IMG/VR virus record: IMGVR_UViG_3300048597_000667
Location: 1-40,152 of that record
DNA length: 40,152 nucleotides
Strand: one strand, 5' to 3'
Source: a virus
The translations under genes and the position numbers were made by a program. The notes below the pieces were generated by a model that did not search any database, was not told the DNA's origin, and was given only the letters and a program-made list of their open reading frames with translations. Below, piece by piece: positions 29,656 to 38,826 of the stretch (its first letter is position 1; each line of letters starts with the position of its first letter).

Positions 29656-30072
29656 ATGCCCACATCCATCAGAGAACAACTACTCGCCGCCATTACCACG
29701 GCGGTCGACGGGGAATATGGCATTCCTGCGCCCGATGACGAGCGCGATCTGCCGGTGACCATCGTGCAGGACGGCCCGGACCAGGCAACGCCTGACGTAT
29801 ACGGCCAGACCAATATTGTGACGGTTGTGGCGATTGCCACGGCTGCAGCGGCGGCGGACAACGACCGGGATGCGATGCGCGCCCAGGCGAACGAGCTGCT
29901 GGCGCAGATTGTTGAAACCATGCACACAGATGAGACCTTCGGGGCATTGGCTGACGGTATTGAGTACACCGGCGGCGGCATCCAGACCGAGGTCGGAAAA
30001 TTCGTGTTTGCGGAGGCCCAGTTTGCCGTCAGGTGGCATCACCTGCGCGGCGACCCCTACGCACTCGAATAA
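29656..30072 (+). CDS. Tail terminator, gpU-like
   Basis: A 138-residue protein. An N-terminal helix with a charged SIREQLLAAITTAV segment, a DLPVTIVQDG strand, a long central helix and a closing FAEAQFAVRWHHLRGDP motif fit the tail terminator (U) family that stops tube growth. The position just before the tube protein agrees. Confidence 0.75.
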   Translation: MPTSIREQLLAAITTAVDGEYGIPAPDDERDLPVTIVQDGPDQATPDVYGQTNIVTVVAIATAAAAADNDRDAMRAQANELLAQIVETMHTDETFGALADGIEYTGGGIQTEVGKFVFAEAQFAVRWHHLRGDPYALE

Positions 30073-30114
30073 GGAAGCCGCGCCCGAGCAACGCTTCAAA
30101 CAGCAGTAAAACCC

Positions 30115-30136
30115 AACCCGCCCCGGCGGGTTTTTT
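30115..30136 (+). terminator. Intrinsic terminator before tail tube gene
   Basis: AACCCGCC/GGCGGGTT hairpin and six T in the gap before the tube gene. It could tune head versus tail expression. Confidence 0.8.
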
Positions 30137-30159
30137 GTTTTCAACTTGAGGAAATTCCC

Positions 30160-31155
30160 ATGGGACAGCCTATTGTTCGTTACGAATCGGGCCAAACGTC
30201 TTACGCCTTCGACGAGGCGGACGATAGTGGTGATCAAACCACTTTTACGGCTCCTTTTTCACCCATTTCCCGCGTGTCCGGCTATGCGCCGGTCGTCGCG
30301 CCCTACGGCCTGAAAACCGGCGGGGCGATCACGGTCGGGTCAGGCAATGACAACGTCGCCGTCGCGGCGATGACGCTGGTCGCGCCAGGCATGACGGGCG
30401 CCAATGCCGACGGCGTTGTCTCGGTTGCCGCTGATACCACCGTTGCGGTATCGCGTGGCGTGAGCTCCGACACGCACATGATCACATCGATCACAGTGGA
30501 TGCCACAGGAGCCATCACGCCCGTGGCAGGAACCGACTCGACGGCGTTCAGCGAAACGCGCGGCGCTGCGGGTGGCCCTCCGTTCATCCCGGTGGGCTCC
30601 ATCGAGATCGGCCAGGTGCGCACCACGTCAGTCACGGCGGCGCCAGTGACGGCTGCGGAAATCTTCGTGGTTCCCGGCCTGCACCGTGAGCGCTCTGACT
30701 ATCCGGTTTATGACCTGGACTACGCGACCGGCGAGATCACCTTCGTCGATGCCCTGCCCGAGATCCACACGGGCAGTCTGCCGAAGAAGGTCTACATCAA
30801 GGGGGCAACACCGTTGTTCGCGCCGATCCCGAAGTCCAGCAACTGGGTGCCCGCTGAGGCCACCTACAGCATCAGCTCGACCGATACATATGACGGCCCG
30901 GTGGGAAGCTCCGCCTCGTCACTGGGGCAGGCGTCGTTTTCTGCGGTGCTGACGGACGGCATTACGGATAACTTCGTGTCGCTGAAAGGCCAGAACCTGT
31001 GGTTTGAGTTCCGCCCGGATCGCGACGTTTCCGTGCCCAAGCAGCTCACCCAGGGGATATTCGGCATCTCCCGATCGTTCCCCGCAGGCGGTGGCAGCGT
31101 CTCGGCCACCTGCACGGTAACCCCGACAGACGCCACTGTTGACGTGGCTTCTTGA
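30160..31155 (+). CDS. Major tail tube protein
   Basis: A 331-residue beta-rich protein between the U-like and G-like genes, the place of lambda gpV. After about 200 residues without a clear motif, the VYDLDYATGEITFVDALPE segment and a C-terminal GQASFSAVLTDGITDNFVSL stretch are consistent with tail tube proteins. It is larger than lambda gpV (246 residues), so an Ig-like insertion or extension is likely. Confidence 0.7.
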   Translation: MGQPIVRYESGQTSYAFDEADDSGDQTTFTAPFSPISRVSGYAPVVAPYGLKTGGAITVGSGNDNVAVAAMTLVAPGMTGANADGVVSVAADTTVAVSRGVSSDTHMITSITVDATGAITPVAGTDSTAFSETRGAAGGPPFIPVGSIEIGQVRTTSVTAAPVTAAEIFVVPGLHRERSDYPVYDLDYATGEITFVDALPEIHTGSLPKKVYIKGATPLFAPIPKSSNWVPAEATYSISSTDTYDGPVGSSASSLGQASFSAVLTDGITDNFVSLKGQNLWFEFRPDRDVSVPKQLTQGIFGISRSFPAGGGSVSATCTVTPTDATVDVAS

Positions 31156-31628
31156 TGGACCTGCAGAAATTCCTCAACGCGTCTCTGTCCCTACGGACGG
31201 AGACCGTTGAGGTTCCCGAATTAAAGGACTTTTTTGGCGATGCGGAGCCGAAATGGACCGTGCGCGCGCTGACAGCCGCTGAGCTGGGGCGCGCCAATAT
31301 CGCGGCAGATCGCGGCCAGGAGAACCTGAAAGCGCTGATCGAAGCCATGGCAGGCACCGGCGACAAGGCCGAGGCCTTGCGCAAGGCTGCAGGGCTGTCT
31401 GACCAGGACGTTCCGGCGGACGTCTCGCGCCGCATCGAGGTGCTGGCCGCCGGGTCCGTAGATCCGGTGCTGGGGGTGGAAAACCGCGACGTCGCGGTGC
31501 GCCTGGCCGAAACCTTCCCCACAGTGTTTTACAACCTGAGCACGAAGATCCTCTCCCTGACCGGCCAGGGCGCTGAGCTGGGAAAGCCGAAGCCCTCTGG
31601 CAAGACGTCGAAATCCGCTCAGTCGTGA
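31155..31628 (+). CDS. Tail assembly chaperone G
   Basis: A 157-residue protein starting at the ATG that shares a base with the tube stop (TGATG). VEVPELKDFFGD, WTVRALTAAELGRANIAAD and a helical body fit phage tail assembly chaperones. Like lambda gpG it ends shortly after a slippery site and is also made as a longer GT form. Confidence 0.85.
   Translation: MDLQKFLNASLSLRTETVEVPELKDFFGDAEPKWTVRALTAAELGRANIAADRGQENLKALIEAMAGTGDKAEALRKAAGLSDQDVPADVSRRIEVLAAGSVDPVLGVENRDVAVRLAETFPTVFYNLSTKILSLTGQGAELGKPKPSGKTSKSAQS
31580..31586 (+). other. Programmed -1 frameshift site GGGAAAG
   Basis: G GGA AAG lies in the correct phase of the G frame, identical to the lambda G-T slippery heptamer. A slip by -1 leads into an open frame to 31762. 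Confidence 0.9.
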
Positions 31629-31762
31629 TGCTGTGTGCCGAGCGGGGCCGCTTCCTGTTTGAGGCCCGCCCGGACATTTTCCCGGAGGGCTACCTGACAT
31701 CGACAGAGCTCTCGATCTGGGGCCTGTATTACAAAGAACGTGAAGACTCGCGGAAAAACTGA
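31587..31762 (+). CDS. T part of the GT frameshift product
   Basis: After the slip the reading becomes AEALWQDVEIRSVVMLCAER and continues to a TGA at 31760-31762, adding about 58 residues. The WQDVE start and the closing LSIWGLYYKERE are common in T-domain partners. The GT protein (about 201 residues) would recruit the tail tube to the tape measure. The TGA shares its last base with the tape measure ATG. Confidence 0.85.
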
Positions 31763-34365
31763 TGGCTGATGCACAGACAACGATCGACCTGATATTCAAC
31801 GGGGTGGATAAGACAGCCGCCGCAACGCAGGCCGTACTAAACAATGTCGGGAAGTTTTCCGGAAGCCTGCAGACTGCTACCCAGCCCATTGCCGACTTCA
31901 CCGTTGGCGCCCTGAAAGTCGAGGCCGGGCTGCTGGCAGCGGGCGCGGCAATGACGGCCTTTGCTGTGAAAACCGCCGGCGAGTTCGACAGCTCTTTCAA
32001 TCAGATCAGCACATTGATTACGGCCTCGGGGGGCGATCTGGCCGGGTTCCGCGAACAGATACTCGACTATGCATCGACATCGAGCAAATCAATGGATGAC
32101 GTTACCAGCGCCTTCTCGGCCGCGCTGGGCGCGGGGGTGGAGTACGGCGATTCTATTGGGCTGATCACCACTGCGGAAAAGCTTTCGATTGCTACCCGGG
32201 CCGACCTGAAGGGCACCACAGAAACACTGGTCTCCACCCTGAACGCCTACGGCATGGAAACCCAGGACGCCGGCCGGCTGGCCGACCTGATGTTCCAGAT
32301 CATCAAGGACGGCAAAATCGAGATGGACGATCTGGCGCGCTCCCTGGCGCTGGTAACGCCGGTAGCAGCGGCCGCCGGGATCGGCATGGACGAAGTGGGC
32401 GCGGCCATTGCCACACTCACCGCGGCGGGCATGCAGCCCAGCGTCGCAATCGAAGGCCTGCGCAGCGCGATCAGCAACATCATCAAGCCCAGCGAGCAAG
32501 CGAAGGACATGGCCGAACAGCTGGGAATCCAGTTCGACAGCAACGCGCTGAAGAGCAGGGGCTTTGCCGGCGTGCTGGAGGATGTGCAGAAGGCCACCGG
32601 CGGCAGCGCGGACAAAATGGCCATTCTGTTCGGCGACGTCACCGGGCTTACCAGCGTGCTGTCGCTGGCCGGCCCCCAGGCGGACAAGTTCCGCGCGACC
32701 GTGGCCAGCATGGGCGACTCGGCCGGATCCGTGGCGGAAGCCTACGCCAAAATGGGGGAGAACATCGAAAATGCAACGCAGCGGGTGCGCAACGCTTTCG
32801 AAGCACTGCTGATCAGTATTGGCGATCCTCTCCTGGACGAGTTCGGCGGCGTGGCTGATGCGATGGCTGCGATCTTCCTGGCAATTGGCGACTCTGCAGA
32901 CACCGGCGCTGTGAAGGCGGTGGTTGATTTCATCGAGCAGGAGTTCCAGGGCCTACAGACTACGCTGGAAACCGTGGCCAGGAACTTGCCCGCCGCGCTG
33001 GAAAAGGCGGACCTGTCCGGGTTTACAGATGGCGTGAAGGCGGTATCGGATGCCGTCAAGCTGCTGTTTGGCGAGCTGGACCTTACTACCGTGGACGGCC
33101 TGGCCGAAGCGATAACACTGGCCGGCCAGGCGTTTAATGGACTGTCTCAGTACACTGCCGGCGCCATAGAATCTTTCAAGCCACTGATCGATCAGATCAT
33201 AAAGTTGGTCGATGGAATGCGCGACATCGATCCGGAGCTGGTCAAGGCATTCGGCGGGTTCGGTGGCGCCGCCACACAAGTGAACCTGTTTTCGAGCGCC
33301 CTGGGCAGCGCCGTTGGCTATCTTGGCGCCGTGGGCGGGCTCGGGTTAATAGGCCGCTTTGGTGTGCTCACGCCATTACTGACGGGGGCGACGCAGGCCT
33401 TCCTCGGGATCACCGCCGGGCTGTCCAGTATCGCCGCGCCGGCAGTTGCGGCGGGCGGCGCGGTGGGCGTGCTCACCGGCGAGCTGCTCAAGTGGATTGA
33501 ACACGCCGAAGAGATGGAAACCCAGGTGGCGGAAATATTGAACGCGCCGGTTAATGCCGATGTGTACGTCGCAGCGATCCAAGAGGCGGACGCTGCAATG
33601 GTCGCCATGGGCAAATCCGCACAAAGCACGGCCGGGAAGGTGTTCAACTTTTCCACCGGCATGATGGAGGCAGACGATACCCTGCACGAAATCACCGTGA
33701 CAGCGCGGATGTGGGGCGAGACTGTCGATGAAGCCACCACGCGGCAGGAGCTGGCCGCGGCATCCACGGAGGACTGGGCTAAGGGCCTGGACTACACCCG
33801 GCCACTGTTCGACGTGCTGACTGGCAAGGTGATCGGGTTTGCTGAAGCCGCCGGAAACATCGATGACGCGATGAACGCCGCGACCGCCGCGACAGAAAAA
33901 TTCAATTTGGAAGCGGAAAAACTGAAGTCACAGGAGGCGCTGAAGATCATCGAGGCCGCCACTGAAATCACTGTGGCCAAGATCGAGGCCGATGCGGCGA
34001 AAACCGTGGCGGCCTTTGATTCGATAACAACCGCCATTGTGAACACCGGCGACGTGCTGAGCGAGCTTTACGGCCTGCTGGGCGATGACAACATCTCGAA
34101 ACTGGACAAGCTCGATATCTCCCGGCAGATCAAAGACGAAGCCGAGGCCAGGGAACGGCTGCTCGACAGGCAGGACAAAATGCTGGCCGCGCAAACCAGC
34201 TTGATGCAGGCCCAGGCCGACGCCCTGCGCAACGGCGGCGCGCTGATCACCATCGACGGCGCCGGCCTGCAGCCACATCTCGAGGCCTTCATGTTCGAGA
34301 TACTGGAGAAGCTCCAGGTGCGCGTTAACGCTGACGGCCTCGACATGCTGCTGGGTGCGGCATGA
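31762..34365 (+). CDS. Tail tape measure protein
   Basis: An 867-residue protein that sets tail length. The N-terminal part (about 70-350) is a TP901-type core with SLALVTPVAAAAGIGMDEVG and LTAAGMQPSVAIEGL, hydrophobic segments at about 510-570 and a long helical C-terminal part. At the usual ratio of about 0.15 nm per residue the tail would be on the order of 130 nm. It is smaller than in many siphophages. Confidence 0.95.
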   Translation: MADAQTTIDLIFNGVDKTAAATQAVLNNVGKFSGSLQTATQPIADFTVGALKVEAGLLAAGAAMTAFAVKTAGEFDSSFNQISTLITASGGDLAGFREQILDYASTSSKSMDDVTSAFSAALGAGVEYGDSIGLITTAEKLSIATRADLKGTTETLVSTLNAYGMETQDAGRLADLMFQIIKDGKIEMDDLARSLALVTPVAAAAGIGMDEVGAAIATLTAAGMQPSVAIEGLRSAISNIIKPSEQAKDMAEQLGIQFDSNALKSRGFAGVLEDVQKATGGSADKMAILFGDVTGLTSVLSLAGPQADKFRATVASMGDSAGSVAEAYAKMGENIENATQRVRNAFEALLISIGDPLLDEFGGVADAMAAIFLAIGDSADTGAVKAVVDFIEQEFQGLQTTLETVARNLPAALEKADLSGFTDGVKAVSDAVKLLFGELDLTTVDGLAEAITLAGQAFNGLSQYTAGAIESFKPLIDQIIKLVDGMRDIDPELVKAFGGFGGAATQVNLFSSALGSAVGYLGAVGGLGLIGRFGVLTPLLTGATQAFLGITAGLSSIAAPAVAAGGAVGVLTGELLKWIEHAEEMETQVAEILNAPVNADVYVAAIQEADAAMVAMGKSAQSTAGKVFNFSTGMMEADDTLHEITVTARMWGETVDEATTRQELAAASTEDWAKGLDYTRPLFDVLTGKVIGFAEAAGNIDDAMNAATAATEKFNLEAEKLKSQEALKIIEAATEITVAKIEADAAKTVAAFDSITTAIVNTGDVLSELYGLLGDDNISKLDKLDISRQIKDEAEARERLLDRQDKMLAAQTSLMQAQADALRNGGALITIDGAGLQPHLEAFMFEILEKLQVRVNADGLDMLLGAA

Positions 34366-34706
34366 ACGTGTTCGTATCGGCCCCGGTGTTCGACCTGGTC
34401 GGCACGGCCCACATTGCGGCGTTGCCGTCGTCTGACTTTGGCACGCTGGTGCGCCGCGCGAACAAGGTGGCGACGCTGGACGGCGGTGTGGCGGTCAACG
34501 ATTTCGGCTACACCGCGGCGGACCGGGATTTTCGCATCAACTTCAAGCCTGACCCCGAAATGGACCAGACCCTGCGTTACCTGACCCGCACATACAGTTT
34601 TGTGCACGTCAGCACGTCCGAGGGGTTCTACAAGGCCATTCCGTCCTATATCACCGGCGCGGACCGCGCAACCCTGACGCTGTCGATCACCGAGCAGCTC
34701 GCATAA
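34362..34706 (+). CDS. Minor tail protein, M-like position
   Basis: A 114-residue protein in an ATGA overlap with the tape measure stop. GGVAVNDFGYTAADRDFRIN and a beta-rich remainder. It lies where lambda M, a distal tail protein, follows H. Family not certain. Confidence 0.6.
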   Translation: MNVFVSAPVFDLVGTAHIAALPSSDFGTLVRRANKVATLDGGVAVNDFGYTAADRDFRINFKPDPEMDQTLRYLTRTYSFVHVSTSEGFYKAIPSYITGADRATLTLSITEQLA

Positions 34707-34715
34707 GGAGACCCC

Positions 34716-35108
34716 ATGCCAGCCCCATCAGCCATTACCTATTCACTGGACGCACTGATCGCTGCGCACCAGGAAGTTGCAGACCTGATAGACGGAGGGG
34801 CGGGGGCGGGCAAAATACTGCTGCGCAATTCCTCCGATACGTTGCTCGCGGAGATTCCCCTGGATGACCCTTGCGGCACGGTAAGCCCTTCGACCGGCCG
34901 GCTCACGCTGGATATTGCCGGGCCTGACACCAGCGCAAACGCTGCAGGAACCGTGGCCTATGCCGAGATCTGCGACTCGGACGACACTGTGGTGGTTTCG
35001 ATGCCTGCGCAGCAGGGCTCCACGGCCGTTTCTGGCAGTATCGTGATGAATACCCTGGTCGTGACCGCCGGCGGTCCTGTGAACGTCATTTCGGCATCGC
35101 TGGGGTAA
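34716..35108 (+). CDS. Putative tail protein
   Basis: A 130-residue protein with AAGGAGA before the ATG. An ILLRNSSDTLLAEIPLDDPC segment, then beta strands (VVVSMPAQQG, GSIVMNTLVVTAGG). Such proteins with an early helix and beta sandwich occur in tail-tip clusters of prophages. No specific role assigned. Confidence 0.6.
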   Translation: MPAPSAITYSLDALIAAHQEVADLIDGGAGAGKILLRNSSDTLLAEIPLDDPCGTVSPSTGRLTLDIAGPDTSANAAGTVAYAEICDSDDTVVVSMPAQQGSTAVSGSIVMNTLVVTAGGPVNVISASLG

Positions 35109-35111
35109 GCC

Positions 35112-35747
35112 ATGGCAGATGAAACATTAACGGACCTGACCGAATTCACAGGCCTTATTGCGCCCGACGACTGGCTTTACCTGGTAGACAAGTCAGACAC
35201 CACGGAAAACGCTGCAGGCAGTTCGTTCAAGGTGAAGGTGGGTGCTTTGGTCAACCGAGTACTGCTGGCCGTGATCACCAATACAACGGAGGGAGAGTTT
35301 GATTTTACGTCCATTCCCAGCGGCTTCAATAACCTGGTGATTGTTGGCCAGATTCGGGGCGAGGTCGCCGCGACGGAGGCCACTTTGCGCGTTTTTCTGA
35401 ACACAGATACCACAGACGCGAACTACCACGTCCAACAGATCTCTAACAACAATGCGGTAATAAATGTCAACGAAGCGTCTACCGCTTTTGCCGGCGTTGT
35501 GCCGGCGGCGTCCTCCCCGACCGATTCGTATGGCGAGGTGGAGTTCATCATTCCCCACTACACCCTTTCCAGGCTAAAAGTCATCAAGTGCAGCTTTGAC
35601 TCCTATCTGGATACTGACAAGATCCGCAACGGGCGAGCCATGATTGTGTCGGCGATTACCGCCGCCATCACCCGCGTCAGGATCCGCGACGTGAACGACC
35701 CCACCAGTCAACTATTCGGGACGCTGCGACTGTACGGTGAAATGTAA
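35112..35747 (+). CDS. Tail fibre-like protein
   Basis: A 211-residue protein. The start LTDLTEFTGLIAPDDWLYLV, with a VDKSDTTENAAGSSFKV continuation, is a sequence often found at the N-terminus of phage tail fibres. The rest is a beta-sandwich-like region with IRDVNDPTSQLFGTLRLYGE at the end. It may be a short fibre at the tail tip. Confidence 0.65.
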   Translation: MADETLTDLTEFTGLIAPDDWLYLVDKSDTTENAAGSSFKVKVGALVNRVLLAVITNTTEGEFDFTSIPSGFNNLVIVGQIRGEVAATEATLRVFLNTDTTDANYHVQQISNNNAVINVNEASTAFAGVVPAASSPTDSYGEVEFIIPHYTLSRLKVIKCSFDSYLDTDKIRNGRAMIVSAITAAITRVRIRDVNDPTSQLFGTLRLYGEM

Positions 35748-36565
35748 TGTCCGCGTTTTTGCTGCAGTCCGGTGACGGCCTACTCCTTCAAACCAGCGAC
35801 GCGCTACTCCTCCAGGTATTAAGCCCCGAGGGCATCATTGAGGCTCCCGGGCCGCTTTATGATCCCAACATTGCCGCATTCCAAATACTCGCCGTGCAGA
35901 GCTTCGGCCTTGTTGAACTTCCCGGCCCGCTCGTCTTTGGCAACATCGTTGCCCGGCATCAGTTTGGCATCGTCACTGCCACCAGTCCGCTGGGCGCCGC
36001 GTCTATGCTGGCGCACTCCGATTTTGCCGGTGGCATTTCAGATCTCGATGTAGATTCGTATGTCATGGACCTGACAACGCCCGGGGGTGTGGTCAGGGTG
36101 CCCATGTCCTCCTGGCAGGCGACCCTGCAGTCTGGCCGGTCCAACTACCTGCAGTGTGTTGTGTCGGCGGCGCAGGAGTGGGCTGACGACATTGCCGATG
36201 CCACGGTGTTCACGATTTATCGATCCGTCACGCTGGAGGGGCAAGCGCTCGAGCACGAAATGGGCCATGCCCCGGTGACCTACCAGATCGACCAGGGGCC
36301 GAGCCGGTACACGGCGACCATCAGCGGCTATACGGACGGCTACCCGGTTGTAGATGACCCCGAGCCGCTCTTCGACCGCACGCTGTTTTCGATACGATCG
36401 ATCACGACCACGGCCTCGGGGTATCGCGTTCGGTGCGCTGTCGACTGGCTGTTGCGCCCTGGCCAGCGGGCGTTCATCGACGATTCGCGCTCGTTCGTGG
36501 TGGCCTATATCAATTACTACGTTGCCCAGGGCGATGCCTATATGGACGTGGGCGAGCGTGGGTAA
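35747..36565 (+). CDS. Tail tip protein
   Basis: A 272-residue protein; the ATG shares a base with the previous TAA. The opening LLQSGDGLLLQTSDALLLQ has LLLQ repeats known from several phage tip proteins. A later part (VMDLTTPGGVVRVPMSSWQA, then YTATISGYTDG) resembles hub-like proteins that sit before the main tip protein. Overlaps the next gene by eight bases. Confidence 0.6.
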   Translation: MSAFLLQSGDGLLLQTSDALLLQVLSPEGIIEAPGPLYDPNIAAFQILAVQSFGLVELPGPLVFGNIVARHQFGIVTATSPLGAASMLAHSDFAGGISDLDVDSYVMDLTTPGGVVRVPMSSWQATLQSGRSNYLQCVVSAAQEWADDIADATVFTIYRSVTLEGQALEHEMGHAPVTYQIDQGPSRYTATISGYTDGYPVVDDPEPLFDRTLFSIRSITTTASGYRVRCAVDWLLRPGQRAFIDDSRSFVVAYINYYVAQGDAYMDVGERG

Positions 36566-38357
36566 GGGCACCATTGTCGGGGAGTTGGGGGACGGCCTTT
36601 ACAGCCTGAAACTCGACTATGGCAAGGCCGAGCTGGACGCGAAGATTGACCGGCTGACGGATCGCCAGGCTGAGCTGGAGGACGAGGCCGACACGCTGGA
36701 AAGCGAGCGCATCAATGCGGCAAACGCTGCAGCTGCCGCCACTGCAGCATTGAATCCACTGATCACAGCCTACTCCGCCGCCCTGATTGCAGGGCTTCCC
36801 GGCACTGAGGAAAAGGAGGCAGTGATTGCCCAGCAGGAAGCCTCCGGACTGGCGCGAAATGCGCTACAGCAGGCCGAGACAAAGGCCAACCTGAACAAGG
36901 CAGCGCTCAGCGCGGTGAAAAAGCAGATCAGCTACCTGCAGGGCCTTGATCTGGATAAAACGATCAGCGCCTGGTGTGTGGACCTGACGGAAAACGCGAC
37001 CGGGGAGGTGGGCACGATCGAGGTGCCCGGCGAGCCAAAAACGACGCTGATCGTCCCCGACTGTGCCCCGCCATCGCCAGAGGACGGCGAAATTGTCGCG
37101 CGCGCACTGCAAAGCCCCGAGCAGGTCTACCTCAACGCGGCCATTTTGCCTGGCTGGCAGAAATATCGGCCCACCTACCGCATCGGCACAATCAGCAATA
37201 TCGATACCGGCACCGACACGGCCAGCGTCGCGCTATCGACAGCGAAGTCCAGTGCCCAGAATTTAGATATCAACCAGGACACGCTGCTGTCCAGCGTCCC
37301 GGTCGAGTATATGAATTGCCACGCCAGCGCGTTTCTGGATGATGACGAGGTAGTCGTCAAGTTCGAAGGGCAGGACTGGAACAACCCCAAAATAATAGGC
37401 TTCCGCTCTAACCCTCGTTCCTGCGCGCCACACGACGTGTGGTTTTTGGTCGAGGTGGCACAAATTACGGAGACGCAACAAGAAAACATGGGGTGGAAGT
37501 TTCAGGGCTGGCCGGTCACGGAAGGCGGGCCCATTGGAGAGCCCTTCCCGCGTTATTATGTGACACCCGGCGACATTATAGGCAGTGAGCGAGCAGGCCG
37601 GCAGCTGAACTATAGCCTCAAACTGCACCCCGACCCAAACTCGCAGGGCAGCTATAACCCCACCAATTCTCTGTTTCTAACAGCCTCGCTGCGCATTCGT
37701 TTCGATACCGCATGGACCAGAAAAAAAGAAACGGACCTGCTTTACAAAATCGACAGCAACATTGAGATACTGTCGCATGATGTATGGCATGACCTGGACC
37801 CGGAAACGGGCACCATCCTGCCAGAGGGCGGCACCTTTGCGGCTGGGGCTTTTGTCTCTGATTACAATGTTACCCCATGGGAGATATACGGCCCGACGGG
37901 ATGGTCGCTCGATCCGGCCTGGATACCGCAAGTATCGCCCCTGCCATGGCGTGTGGTCGATTCGTTTGGTAATGGCGAGATAATAACCGATCCCCTGCTG
38001 GACACTTATTACGGCACCCAGCCCGATGATTACAAGTATTTCATGGCGGGCTGGTCCGGCCTGAACTGGGACAGGCGCCGCATCTTTTACGAAAACGATC
38101 TGGACCACGCCAGCGAGTGGTTGCTGCAGGCTTTCAATCCGCCCCAGAACATTACGCTGGATGTGAACGGATCCCCGATAGAGTACGTATTCGTCCGCAT
38201 CGGGGGCGCGCCTAAATGCGAGCAAGAATTCCGCATCATCAGCCCGGCCACGCCGCCGTCAGTATTGGGCCTGATCGGTACGCGGGACACTATCACTTAC
38301 CCTTACCAAACGAATGGAGAGGGCCAGCTCGCTGTGCTGTACCAGCGCGCGCCGTGA
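36558..38357 (+). CDS. Tail tip or receptor-interacting protein with coiled coil
   Basis: A 599-residue protein from a GTG at 36558. GELGDGLYSLKLDYGKAEL, then a coiled coil of about 130 residues (about 20-145), a segment with IEVPGEPKTTLIVPDCAPP, and a beta-rich C-terminal half ending in YPYQTNGEGQLAVLYQRAP. The arrangement is seen in tip proteins of some marine and soil siphophages. It is the last phage gene before the attachment site; no chaperone or separate fibre follows. Confidence 0.65.
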   Translation: MGKGTIVGELGDGLYSLKLDYGKAELDAKIDRLTDRQAELEDEADTLESERINAANAAAAATAALNPLITAYSAALIAGLPGTEEKEAVIAQQEASGLARNALQQAETKANLNKAALSAVKKQISYLQGLDLDKTISAWCVDLTENATGEVGTIEVPGEPKTTLIVPDCAPPSPEDGEIVARALQSPEQVYLNAAILPGWQKYRPTYRIGTISNIDTGTDTASVALSTAKSSAQNLDINQDTLLSSVPVEYMNCHASAFLDDDEVVVKFEGQDWNNPKIIGFRSNPRSCAPHDVWFLVEVAQITETQQENMGWKFQGWPVTEGGPIGEPFPRYYVTPGDIIGSERAGRQLNYSLKLHPDPNSQGSYNPTNSLFLTASLRIRFDTAWTRKKETDLLYKIDSNIEILSHDVWHDLDPETGTILPEGGTFAAGAFVSDYNVTPWEIYGPTGWSLDPAWIPQVSPLPWRVVDSFGNGEIITDPLLDTYYGTQPDDYKYFMAGWSGLNWDRRRIFYENDLDHASEWLLQAFNPPQNITLDVNGSPIEYVFVRIGGAPKCEQEFRIISPATPPSVLGLIGTRDTITYPYQTNGEGQLAVLYQRAP

Positions 38358-38467
38358 GGCAGGGCTCCCCATAAACCGCGCCAAGCTATTGATTAATTCG
38401 ACCACTTTCAGCCTTTCTCACCATAAAGAACCAGCGCAACCCGCTGAATTACTTCACATGGGCGGCG

Positions 38468-38514
38468 GGCTACGAACCAGGCGGTCACACGTTCGAATCG
38501 TGTCAGGCGCGCCA
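38468..38514 (+). other. attR: 3' part of tRNA-Arg(ACG)
   Basis: From an anticodon loop CTACGAA (38470-38476) on, the bases match a tRNA-Arg: T arm ACACG-TTCGAAT-CGTGT, acceptor end CAGGCGC, discriminator G and CCA. No 5' half precedes it; instead phage sequence continues up to the loop. This is the sign of integration into a tRNA with the crossover at or 5' of the anticodon loop. The complete tRNA should lie left of position 1. Confidence 0.85.
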
Positions 38515-38566
38515 TTTAAACAAAAAAGGCCACCCCCAAAGGGTGGCCTTTTTTGTTTAAATGGCG
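38510..38566. terminator. 26-bp perfect inverted repeat, bidirectional terminator
   Basis: Arms 38510-38535 and 38541-38566 are exact reverse complements around a CCAAA loop. They contain GGCCACCC/GGGTGGCC with A and T runs on both sides, so transcription can end in either direction. The left arm begins inside the tRNA's CCA end. Confidence 0.9.
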
Positions 38567-38585
38567 TGTCTGGCCGAAAGAGCGT

Positions 38586-38698
38586 GCCCGTTCGACAAAT
38601 TGCGCAGCAATTTGAACCGAGCCGCGCAGCGGCGAAGCCCGCAGGGTCACAACAGCCGCCAGGCTGTTGTGAGTCATCGTGTCAGGCGCGCCGGACCG
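38586..38698 (+). repeat. tRNA-associated tandem repeat, unit 1
   Basis: It starts GCCCGTTCGACAAATTGCGC and ends with a 17-base copy of the tRNA 3' end (ATCGTGTCAGGCGCGCC). It contains three small inverted repeats: AAATTGC/GCAATTT, GCCGC/GCGGC and ACAACAGCC/GGCTGTTGT. No coding frame of note. Confidence 0.8.
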
Positions 38699-38820
38699 GC
38701 CCGTTCGACAAATGCGCCAGCATTTGCACCGAGGAGCCGGGGGGCGCCTGGCCCGGCGAAGCCCGCAGGGTCACAGCAGCCCCCAGGCTGTTGTGGGTCA
38801 ATCGTGTCAGTGGTCCGGCA
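38699..38820 (+). repeat. tRNA-associated tandem repeat, unit 2
   Basis: An imperfect copy of unit 1 with the same start and the shared GCGAAGCCCGCAGGGTCACA. It ends with ATCGTGTCAG and then diverges. The small hairpins are kept by paired changes (AAATGC/GCATTT, CAGCCcccaGGCTG). Confidence 0.8.
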
Positions 38821-38826
38821 ACCTCA

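Noticed and set aside
38461-38514. Complete functional tRNA-Arg
   Set aside because: Only the part from the anticodon loop to CCA is present; the expected 5' acceptor and D arm are missing and the anticodon stem does not pair.
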